From Candidatus Bipolaricaulota bacterium (GTDB taxonomy: Bacteria; Bipolaricaulota; Bipolaricaulia; M55B111), in contig JAGXLQ010000081.1 of assembly GCA_018334595.1 (NCBI GenBank), positions 1 through 6,188 of the forward strand: a stretch of 6,188 bases of DNA. Direction: 5' to 3'. Every line of letters starts with the position of its first letter. Positions within the stretch are counted from its first letter, which is position 1. Positions 1 through 5,457 of the stretch are shown here, one piece after another. The notes beneath the pieces were generated by a model. It ran no database searches. It saw nothing but the letters and a program-made list of their open reading frames with translations, and was not told where the DNA came from. Made by a program: the position numbers and the translations under genes.

Positions 1-597
1 GCCGGAACGTTAACAAACTTCGGTGGATTTTTAATGGACGACGAAGTTCTGGAAGCAATGAAAAAGACGTCGAAGTCTTTTGTCGACATGGATGAGTTAT
101 TGAAGGAATCAGGAGAATGTCTGGCTTATCTACTGGATGCTGAAGCGGTTCTTGTTACCTGTGGTGCCGCTGCCGGAGATGACCCGGCAAGCTATCCGTT
201 CTCTGCCCAATAAGGAAGGACTAAAGAACGAAGTCGTGGTAATGGGAGCCCACAGGAATCCCTACGATGGGGCCATGAAAGGATTCGGGGCTAAATTTGT
301 CGAAATTGGAAACGACATTGAACCTTTTCTAGATAGTGCGATCACGGGAGAACTGTAGCAGTTGCCCGCTTCGTACAAGCAACGATGCTAGATGCCTCCT
401 TGCCGTTAGGTATGGGTTTAGAAGTAGCTTATGACAACGAGTTCCTCTCATAGTAAATGCGGCTCCCGAAATCCACCTGCAGAAAAGAGACTTCTGCGGG
501 TGGACAGCCAATAGTTACCGAGGTCTACAGCGATTCTCCGATTATAAATTCCCACATGTTAAAACCGGGAGAGGAAGACATAATCAAAATTAACTAA
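1..597 (+). pseudogene. Decayed SelA-like PLP enzyme, DgaE (D-glucosaminate-6-phosphate ammonia-lyase) type, left end cut by the window
   Basis: Homologous segments of one protein family appear in order but in changing frames. Frame 1 (about 1-195) has GTLTNFGG, SKSFVDMDELL and VTCGAAAG. Frame 2 (about 195-345) has RSLPNKEGLKNEVVV and HRNPYDGAM. Frame 1 again (349-440) has FVQATMLDASLPL. Frame 3 (447-515) has LIVNAAPEI. Frame 1 (556-597) has MLKPGEEDIIKIN and then a stop. These match the SelA-like fold family that includes DgaE, which converts D-glucosaminate-6-phosphate to 2-keto-3-deoxy-6-phosphogluconate plus ammonia. After GAAAG several residues are missing, and the segment expected between about 515 and 550, which carries the PLP-binding lysine (SGGKDIRGPQ-like in intact relatives), is absent. 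The product therefore cannot be active. The following aldolase gene supports the DgaE-like reading. The exact substrate is inferred from neighbour and family, not shown. Confidence 0.8.
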
Positions 598-653
598 AAT
601 TATGGGATCTAACCGAGGAAGTTATTATAACTGCTTAAACGAGGCTCACGCCT

Positions 654-659
654 TATACT
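654..659 (+). promoter_or_regulatory. Possible -10 box (TATACT) ahead of the aldolase gene
   Basis: TATACT lies 28 bases before the GTG start of the aldolase gene and 20 bases or so before its ribosome binding site core. The best -35 match at normal spacing (CTGCTT, 631-636) is poor, and TTAAAC at 635-640 is only 13 bp away. The operon was presumably once transcribed from upstream of the dead first gene, so a local promoter would help explain continued expression. Weak call. Confidence 0.25.
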
Positions 660-673
660 TTTTTAGAGATAAA

Positions 674-680
674 GAGGTGA
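674..680 (+). promoter_or_regulatory. Ribosome binding site GAGGTGA setting the GTG start of the aldolase
   Basis: GAGGTGA is complementary to the 16S rRNA 3' end and stands 7 bases before GTG 688. This supports GTG as the start codon. There is no in-frame ATG close by with a better site. Confidence 0.75.
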
Positions 681-687
681 AAACAAA

Positions 688-1335
688 GTGAAAGAGAAGA
701 AAACAAATCTCGAAATTATGCAGGAGTCAGGCGTCGTAGGAGTCATAAGAACAAAGAGCTCTGCAAGATTGATAAAAGTAGCAGAGGCCATCAAGAAAGG
801 CGGCGTTAATTGCATTGAAATCACAATGACTACGCCAAACGCACTTTCAGTTATCGAAGAAGTATCAGCAGAGGTGGACGATGTACTAATTGGTGCGGGA
901 ACCGTACTGGATGCTGAGACCGCAAGAGCAGCAATCCTCGCCGGGGCGGAATATCTCGTATCCCCTACCGTGGATCTGGGAATGATAGAGATGGCTAAAA
1001 GATACGATAAGGCTGTTGCCCCCGGAGCGTTTACGCCGACGGAAATTATCGAGGCCTGGCAGGCCGGCGCCGACATAGTTAAAGTATTTCCCGCTTCACG
1101 TCTGGGGCCAAAGTTCTTAAGCGACGTGAAAGCTCCGCTGCCTCAGGTTTCTCTTATGCCTACCGGTGGAGTAAGTAAAGAAAACGCGGCAGACTTTATT
1201 CGAGCAGGCGCGGACGTTATCTGTGTAGGGTCTGCTCTTTTAGATAAACAAGCTATTGCGGAAGAAAACTACAAGGTTATGACCCAGAATGCCAAAGACC
1301 TCGTACAGGCTGTAAAACGGGGCAGGGAAAGCTAG
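688..1335 (+). CDS. eda: KDPG/KHG-type aldolase (2-keto-3-deoxy-6-phosphogluconate aldolase family)
   Basis: This 215-residue cytoplasmic class I aldolase has a TIM-barrel fold and the usual family length. It is expected to cleave 2-keto-3-deoxy-6-phosphogluconate to pyruvate and glyceraldehyde-3-phosphate. Visible landmarks are GVVGVIR near residues 15-21, the catalytic glutamate in EITMTTP (E44), IGAGTVLD (68-75), the APGAFTPTE stretch (111-119), the Schiff-base lysine in VKVFPAS (K132), the phosphate-site PTGGV (158-162) and CVGSALL (179-185). No catalytic residue is missing. The start is GTG, chosen from the GAGGTGA site 7 bases upstream. The DgaE-like pseudogene ends 90 bp upstream and an aminotransferase begins 4 bp downstream, so the gene probably served as the DgaF partner of the dead enzyme. 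With that partner lost, its present substrate source is uncertain. KHG (2-keto-4-hydroxyglutarate) cleavage is an alternative, since the family is often bifunctional. Confidence 0.95.
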   Translation: MKEKKTNLEIMQESGVVGVIRTKSSARLIKVAEAIKKGGVNCIEITMTTPNALSVIEEVSAEVDDVLIGAGTVLDAETARAAILAGAEYLVSPTVDLGMIEMAKRYDKAVAPGAFTPTEIIEAWQAGADIVKVFPASRLGPKFLSDVKAPLPQVSLMPTGGVSKENAADFIRAGADVICVGSALLDKQAIAEENYKVMTQNAKDLVQAVKRGRES

Positions 1336-1339
1336 ACCG

Positions 1340-2485
1340 ATGGCTGACAAAAAGAAACTAATGATCCCGGGTCCCGTAGAGGTCAGTGAGAACTCACTGA
1401 CCGCAATGGGTTCTCAGGTAGTTGCGCACTACGGTGAGGAGTGGACCCGGATTTATAACGAAACGGTAGAGTTAACTCGCCAGGTATTCCAGACGGAAAA
1501 TGAACACCTGTTTCTTATACCGGGAAGTGGAAGTGCGGGCCTGGATGCAGCCCTCGGTAGCACGGTCGAAGGAAATCGTCCGACCCTGATACCAATAAAT
1601 GGATGGTTCGGAGAGCGTCTCTACAGCGTAGCGTCGACCCACTCTACAGAGGTAAAGACGCTTAATTTCGACCCGGGCAAAAGGATAGATGTCAACAAGG
1701 TAAACGACTACCTGGGGAATAATAAAGAAGTAAAAGTACTGGCCGCCACTCAATGTGAAACATCAACCGGAGTAAAGAATCCGATAAAGGACCTAGGCAA
1801 GGTATGTAATGACCATGACGTGCTTCTGATTGTGGACGCAGTTTCCTCTCTGGGTGGCACACAGCTAAAAACGGATGACTGGAATGTCGATATATGTGTG
1901 AGTGCGTCACAGAAGGGATTGGAGGCACCGCCGGGAATCGCCCCAGTATCGGTCAGCCCCAGGGTGTGGGACCTCATTGACAATACGCCCGATCCCGGCT
2001 GGTATTTAAATTTGAAAATCTGGAGAAAATACGCGACCGAGTGGTCCGACTGGCATCCTTTTCCTGTCACGATGGCTGTAAATAACGTCCTGGCGCTCCG
2101 AGAAAGTTTGGAGTCCATTCTGGATGAAGGGTTGGAGGCAAGATTCGCACGACATAGGGAAATAGCTGATTTTTTGAGAAACTCTTTCAGAAATCTAGGT
2201 TTCGAGTTGCTGGTAGAGGAGGACTACTATTCAACTATGGTAACTGCTGTCTTGAGGGACTCCCGGTTCACGGTCGATGATCTAAAAAACTACCTAGAAA
2301 AGGAACGCTCTATTAAGATAGCCGGGAGTCTGGGAGAACTAGAGGGGCAAGTGTTCAGAATTGGCCACATGGGTCCGACCGCTACTTACGATGCTGTTTT
2401 GCCACTAATGTACGGAATAGAGGAATTTTTGCGAAAAAACGGTGAAGATATTGAGCATGGAGCGTTCTTTGGAAAAGGAGCATAA
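1340..2485 (+). CDS. Class V aminotransferase, alanine-glyoxylate / serine-pyruvate type
   Basis: This is a 381-residue PLP-dependent fold-type I enzyme of the usual length for the alanine-glyoxylate aminotransferase family. It starts with the family's IPGPVEV (9-15). It has the phosphate-binding loop PGSGSAGLDAAL (61-72), CETSTGV (139-145), the cofactor-pairing aspartate in VDAVSSLGG (D166), the PLP Schiff-base lysine in SASQKG (K192), and a C-terminal RIGHMG whose arginine (R340) normally binds the substrate carboxylate. All key residues are present, so it should be active. It would move an amino group between an amino acid such as alanine or serine and an oxo acid such as glyoxylate or pyruvate. 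The exact pair cannot be read from the sequence. The ATG lies 4 bases after the aldolase stop, with only a modest AGGGA (1324-1328) inside that gene, which suggests translational coupling in one operon. The aldolase's product pyruvate could be an acceptor or product of this enzyme (inference). Confidence 0.93.
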   Translation: MADKKKLMIPGPVEVSENSLTAMGSQVVAHYGEEWTRIYNETVELTRQVFQTENEHLFLIPGSGSAGLDAALGSTVEGNRPTLIPINGWFGERLYSVASTHSTEVKTLNFDPGKRIDVNKVNDYLGNNKEVKVLAATQCETSTGVKNPIKDLGKVCNDHDVLLIVDAVSSLGGTQLKTDDWNVDICVSASQKGLEAPPGIAPVSVSPRVWDLIDNTPDPGWYLNLKIWRKYATEWSDWHPFPVTMAVNNVLALRESLESILDEGLEARFARHREIADFLRNSFRNLGFELLVEEDYYSTMVTAVLRDSRFTVDDLKNYLEKERSIKIAGSLGELEGQVFRIGHMGPTATYDAVLPLMYGIEEFLRKNGEDIEHGAFFGKGA

Positions 2486-2639
2486 ATCACGAACAATATT
2501 ACGCTGAGTTAAATTGAATTTGAGAAACGATGTAGACCCCGTTGGAGAGACGGTGATAAAGATGTCCGCTCCCGAAAAAAGCGGTTAGAGCAACTAGAAG
2601 ACCTGAACGTAAATGTCGGTGTTAGTGAACTAAACGTAG

Positions 2640-2960
2640 CAGTTGCATTTAAGAGAGGGTTGCTTTTCCCAAAACTCGTTTGGTCTGTCCGGGGTGTAGG
2701 CGCAACCCGGATGGAAGAATTTTCGGGTGTCTCTCTTTTCGAAATCTGGTCCTCCTCTTTTAGCACTCTGTATGCCGTAGAGGGGCTTACGCTTACCGAC
2801 CACTCCTCGGTAAGTACCTCGTTGTAGGGAAGGTCCGGACCGGGATCTCTCTCTTCTAGTGACTGAATACCTCCATTATTGTATCTACTTTTCCACCGGT
2901 AGTATCTCCGGGGGATAGTTTCAGTATCTCACACTTCTCCTTCACCAACTTCGGTGCCTT
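2640..2960 (-). pseudogene. Remnant of an IS3-type transposase second ORF (orfB, HTH region to start of DDE domain)
   Basis: On the minus strand a helix-turn-helix transposase can be pieced together. KEKCEILKLSP (2942 down to about 2910) runs into RRYYRWKSRYNNGGIQSLEER (2910-2848) one frame over. The join is at a five-C run (2914-2910), where one lost base would explain the shift. The second frame continues through SPSTAYRVLKEEDQISKRE, a typical transposase second-helix motif. RPNEFW then appears in a third frame (2686-2669). RPNELW, followed by the first catalytic aspartate (QTD), is the hallmark entry to the DDE integrase core in this family. Here the aspartate and the rest of the core are not recognisable. 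The stretch between PYNEVLTEE and WSVSVSPST is shorter than in intact relatives, so internal deletions are also likely. This is a dead mobile-element gene. The outer limits are approximate. Confidence 0.7.
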
Positions 2961-3025
2961 GGGTTTGGGTCATACTGGCACCGTGTTGGTTAAGTTTAAC
3001 GGACATTCTGGAGTGGGTAAAATTC

Positions 3026-3060
3026 AACAATAATTTCTGGGTCACTTCTAACAATAATTT
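3026..3060. repeat. 11-bp direct repeat AACAATAATTT, two copies
   Basis: AACAATAATTT occurs at 3026-3036 and again at 3050-3060, separated by 13 bp. It lies between the two transposase remnants and could be a slippage product or part of the old inter-ORF region. It is AT-rich, so chance is not excluded. Confidence 0.6.
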
Positions 3061-3117
3061 ACAATCATATTTAGTAACACCAGTTTGATCCCAGCCTTAA
3101 AACGTTCACCACCAGGG

Positions 3118-3303
3118 TCATCGGAGATCCTTAGAAGCCGTTTTTTTAAGCAACTTGTCCTCTACGGTGTGAGATCGGCGACGATCCCCTTTAGTTGGTT
3201 TAGCTTTTCGTCCGTTTCTTGAGTCCTTTGGTTCGAAGGGTAGCCTGTACCTTCCAGTGGTAGTACTGGCTGGATCAGCACTGAAAGATCTTCTGTTGCC
3301 CAT
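3118..3303 (-). pseudogene. Remnant of an IS3-type transposase first ORF (orfA)
   Basis: The minus-strand reading starts at ATG 3303 with MGNRRSFSAD, the classical start of IS3-type orfA proteins (M-G-K-R-R-x-F-S-A-E). About 25 residues are then lacking. The recognition-helix end SQYYHWK follows in another frame (3271-3251), then EKLNQLKGIVADLT in a third frame, and LLKKTASKDLR closes in the starting frame. In intact relatives these segments form an HTH plus a leucine-zipper tail (LxxLxxxxxxLxxEnxxLKK). A GGGAGG box stands upstream of the ATG. The formal 61-codon reading frame exists only because of the frameshifts and should not be annotated as a working protein. It belongs with the orfB remnant at 2640-2960 on the same strand and in the expected order. 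Confidence 0.68.
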
Positions 3304-3638
3304 CTTCGGAAAACCTCCCGTGTTAGATTAAGGTCGTCCAAGGCCCGTGATTATGAACATAAGTAGATATTTTGAAAATCGGTTTTTTCTGACACGGTTT
3401 ATGAAACAAGTCTAACTGCCAAAACGTTACGGGTATCACTTCTACTTCGTTTCAGAAATCGCAGGAGAGCCGGTAACCGTGTAGAAATTAGCCGCTTCGG
3501 TAACAGGGGGCTTCCCGAGGAGATGGTCTAGAGGATTGCAAGAACGTGATACTGGGGATGTTGAGGGAAGGGGGGCTTGGTAAATTCTCACCACGTTTAG
3601 AGCCCCCGAAGCCTGGAAAAGAGGACGGAGGTAGAATT
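3304..3638. other. Intergenic stretch without an assignable gene
   Basis: No open frame here has a convincing start, ribosome binding site or family resemblance. On the minus strand TGTCAGAAAAAACC (3394-3381) begins with the TG typical of IS3-family tips and lies upstream of the orfA remnant. It could mark the old element end, but no matching partner was found near 2486-2600. GGGGGCTT occurs twice (3506-3513, 3571-3578). The second copy can pair with AGCCCCC (3601-3607) around a 23-base loop, with no T-tract after it, so it is not called a terminator. Confidence 0.4.
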
Positions 3639-3667
3639 TTGACATACAGGAATCAAATCTTGATACT
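3639..3667 (+). promoter_or_regulatory. Sigma-70-type promoter for the beta-barrel gene pair
   Basis: A perfect -35 box TTGACA (3639-3644) is followed after 17 bp by GATACT (3662-3667), a 4-of-6 match to TATAAT. Transcription would begin near 3674 and leave a leader of about 120 bases before the TTG start at 3796. No known riboswitch was recognised in the leader. Confidence 0.55.
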
Positions 3668-3782
3668 ATTTCTAAGAGGTGGTCGCTTTAGACTGCCTTA
3701 TCGGAAGTGGCGAAATGTTGCCGGATCAACTGGAGTACACGGAAAATGCCAAATTGTCAACCTCCGTCCCTTTCTTTTGTCC

Positions 3783-3789
3783 AAGGAGG
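3783..3789 (+). promoter_or_regulatory. Ribosome binding site AAGGAGG setting the TTG start at 3796
   Basis: A full-consensus AAGGAGG stands 6 bases before TTG 3796, directly ahead of a clear signal peptide. It rules out the ATG far upstream at 3679 in the same frame, which would add 39 residues that spoil the signal peptide. Confidence 0.85.
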
Positions 3790-3795
3790 CATAAA

Positions 3796-4272
3796 TTGAA
3801 AACTAAAGTAAGTCTAATTGCCTTACTGCTTTCTCTTCTTTTAGTTTTCTTACTGGCCGGCTCCCAAAGCACTTACGCCCAGGAGCTGGGCCTTGTGGGG
3901 AAACTGGTAGGGTCAACGCCTTTCGTATTCGCCGAGGCGAAGATTTGGATACTGGCAGCAGAGATAGGTTTGGGGCCTAACTTATCAAGCGAGACGCCGT
4001 CCGGATATGAAAGAAGCCCTGTAGATATTTCCGCGTCCATAAAAGCTCATCCAATTACGCTTTTGAACCTATCACCCTATTTCGGTGTAGGCAATACGTT
4101 TTCTCTAGGGACCTATAGTCAGTCTAGCTTTTTCGGAGGGGTAGAATTTGACCTTCCCGGAGGGATCCTGCCCCTATCTGTTTTTGCCGGAGGCGGTGTC
4201 CTCTTCACCGAAACGGAGGGGGTTAACTTTCCCGGGTGGCACCTAGGTGTCAAGTACGAGTTCGCCCTGTAA
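3796..4272 (+). CDS. Exported small outer-membrane beta-barrel-like protein, function unknown
   Basis: The product is 158 residues. It opens with a signal peptide: a KTK positive end, a long Leu-rich core at residues 7-21, and a probable cleavage after STYA (A28) before QE. The mature part of about 130 residues is rich in Gly, aromatics and alternating hydrophobic residues. It ends in a strand where every second residue is large and nonpolar (W-x-L-x-V-x-Y-x-F-x-L, from about residue 148 to 158), as in membrane-spanning beta strands. Size and pattern fit an eight-strand barrel of the OmpW/OmpA-like class, but no family motif is recognised. The last residue is Leu, with Phe two residues before it, rather than the canonical terminal aromatic. 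The start is TTG, fixed by AAGGAGG 6 bases upstream. A second barrel-like gene follows 26 bp downstream, probably in the same transcript from the promoter at 3639. A periplasmic beta-protein is the alternative. Confidence 0.75.
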   Translation: MKTKVSLIALLLSLLLVFLLAGSQSTYAQELGLVGKLVGSTPFVFAEAKIWILAAEIGLGPNLSSETPSGYERSPVDISASIKAHPITLLNLSPYFGVGNTFSLGTYSQSSFFGGVEFDLPGGILPLSVFAGGGVLFTETEGVNFPGWHLGVKYEFAL

Positions 4273-4286
4273 GCACCTATCATATT

Positions 4287-4293
4287 GAGGTGA
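4287..4293 (+). promoter_or_regulatory. Ribosome binding site GAGGTGA setting the TTG start at 4299
   Basis: GAGGTGA stands 5 bases before TTG 4299 inside the 26-bp gap between the two barrel genes. This favours the TTG over the in-frame ATG at 4236, which would overlap the previous gene and put 21 charged residues ahead of the signal peptide. Confidence 0.75.
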
Positions 4294-4298
4294 TTAGA

Positions 4299-4988
4299 TT
4301 GAACAGATGTGCTAAGTTAGTTGTTGTCGTATTTGCCCTTTTGTTGTTTCAGCCCGTTTATGGCGGGGGAACGGAGACCTTCGAGAAAAGACCGATCACT
4401 GAAGCTATCCGTGAACAAACCTCATATACCCTAAGTAGGGGGGAATGGAAGGTGGGGAGCTTAACGCTTCCGTTCTATCCGACCGGGTGGCAACAGATCT
4501 ACGTCAGCTACGGCCTGTCAGATAGCCTGCAGGTTGGCTCGACGATACCACAAAACTTACTGGGCAGGCCCAACGTCACCGCCAAATACAGGCTACCTTT
4601 TGCTGGGCCGGCGGGGTCGGTGCTGGCAGTCCCCGTCAGCCTGAATCTGAACCTCTCCTATCTCGGCGTGTCGACAAATACCGGGCTGGTAGCTAGCTGG
4701 AAACCAAACGAACGTATTGGGTTTCATGTTGGCCTCAACCTGTGGCTGACCAGTTATAGTTACCGCTTCCTCAACCCTTCTGGCTACCTGATTGCCGACT
4801 ATAACTTGCCAGCAAACCTCAAAGCCATAACTGAAGTAGACGCCCATACGTTCGGAGAGGACTTCATGTCCGTAAGGATTGGCGGCCTCTGGAGGGGGTT
4901 TGAGGTACTCAACTTGAGGGTAAGTTCCTCATTTGACGTACCATCAGGCGATGCGAGCATTGGGGCGGGTTTGTTCTTGCGGTTCTAG
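4299..4988 (+). CDS. Exported outer-membrane beta-barrel-like protein with C-terminal Phe, function unknown
   Basis: The product is 229 residues. The signal peptide is MNRCAK followed by a Val/Leu/Phe core (8-17) and probable cleavage after PVYG (G22). There is no lipobox at the cleavage region. After a polar lead-in (about 23-50) the protein is a series of amphipathic strands separated by short turns containing Gly, Asn and Pro. It includes a conspicuous YVSYGLSDSLQVGS hairpin and a YRLPF segment. It ends in GAGLFLRF with alternating hydrophobics and a terminal Phe, the sorting signature of outer-membrane barrels. Mature length (about 207) suits roughly 8-12 strands. It resembles transport- or porin-like barrels in general, but no specific family is recognised. 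It shares start type (TTG), export signal and strand with the gene just upstream, so the two are likely co-transcribed and may act together at the outer membrane (inference). Confidence 0.8.
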   Translation: MNRCAKLVVVVFALLLFQPVYGGGTETFEKRPITEAIREQTSYTLSRGEWKVGSLTLPFYPTGWQQIYVSYGLSDSLQVGSTIPQNLLGRPNVTAKYRLPFAGPAGSVLAVPVSLNLNLSYLGVSTNTGLVASWKPNERIGFHVGLNLWLTSYSYRFLNPSGYLIADYNLPANLKAITEVDAHTFGEDFMSVRIGGLWRGFEVLNLRVSSSFDVPSGDASIGAGLFLRF

Positions 4989-5279
4989 GGTGTAGGGCTT
5001 AATGGGGGGATAAAGCAACAGGACGGGGGGCGTGGGGCCGACATTTTCTTGAACGGAGGTGTTCAGTCGTCCATTTCCGAAATAACCACGGATAGACTCC
5101 CGGTAGAGTTTATGAGGTCTCCGACTATATCGACGATAGAATTCTAATTTGATGCCTGTTTTGAAGAATGTTACCGATGGGTCTAGAAAGCTACCCTGGC
5201 CTTCATCCCGTGACTGATTTCAAAGAGATAATAAATTATCTTGTCCATAAACCTTCTAATTACCTAATCATGAGAAAAA

Positions 5280-5309
5280 TTGGTTTTGGAGTACGTTTTG
5301 ACGTATACT
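5280..5309 (+). promoter_or_regulatory. Possible promoter for the secreted protein gene
   Basis: TTGGTT (5280-5285), an 18-bp gap and TATACT (5304-5309) make a moderate sigma-70 match in AT-rich DNA about 150 bases before the start at 5458. Other pairings exist, such as TTGACG at 5298 with TAAAAT at 5313, but its spacing is too short. Weak call. Confidence 0.25.
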
Positions 5310-5440
5310 AGATAAAATATTTGGGGATTTGGATCCAACTTACGTTTTGGGCATAAGGTGAACCCAAACTGAGCACTCAATCGAGTAACCAGAGATATTT
5401 ATTACCGCGAGTCAAAAAATTCCCTAAATATGCTAGGAAA

Positions 5441-5447
5441 AAGGAGG
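5441..5447 (+). promoter_or_regulatory. Ribosome binding site AAGGAGG for the gene at 5458
   Basis: A full-consensus AAGGAGG lies 10 bases before ATG 5458. The next in-frame ATG (5482, residue 9) is 34 bases away, so 5458 is the better start even though the shorter form would give a neater signal peptide. Confidence 0.7.
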
Positions 5448-5457
5448 AACACGCTAT

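Larger units (their letters stand above)
4989..5457. other. Long intergenic gap, mostly AT-rich, no convincing gene
   Basis: The first part is G-rich. It continues the preceding reading frame for 52 codons after the TAG stop (to TAA 5145-5147) and contains FLNGG and LPVEF. The terminal Phe of the upstream barrel argues that the stop is real. A GGAGGTG at 5055-5061 has no start codon at a usable distance. From about 5220 on the DNA is AT-rich and looks like regulatory or leader sequence for the gene at 5458. No clear rho-independent terminator was found for the barrel operon. Confidence 0.45.

Noticed and set aside
137..358. 73-codon ORF as a separate small gene
   Set aside because: Its first residues are an out-of-frame reading of the PLP enzyme, and its later part is an internal segment of the same family. 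There is no ribosome site before its ATG.
663..1076. 137-codon minus-strand ORF
   Set aside because: It is the antisense shadow of the aldolase, whose motifs are unmistakable.
2509..2766. 85-codon minus-strand ORF as a gene
   Set aside because: It begins inside the transposase motif VLKEEDQISKRE and runs out of frame into unrelated residues. It is part of the orfB remnant.
2515..2826. Plus-strand open stretch of about 100 codons in the IS region
   Set aside because: It has no suitable start or ribosome site and lies antisense to clear transposase motifs on the minus strand.
3118..3303. 61-codon minus-strand ORF as a working protein
   Set aside because: Only its two ends match orfA in this frame. 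The middle matches in other frames, so it is a chance open frame through a pseudogene.
3442..3560. Possible NUDIX-like remnant on the plus strand (YHFYFVSEIAGEP, then GLPEEMV in another frame)
   Set aside because: The resemblance is slight, needs a frame change, and lacks the NUDIX box, so it is not called.
3571..3607. Hairpin GGGGGCT/AGCCCCC as a terminator
   Set aside because: The loop is long (23 bases) and no T-tract follows on either strand.
3546..3794. 82-codon plus-strand ORF before the first barrel gene
   Set aside because: It has no ribosome site and no family resemblance, and it covers the promoter and leader of the barrel operon in a different frame.
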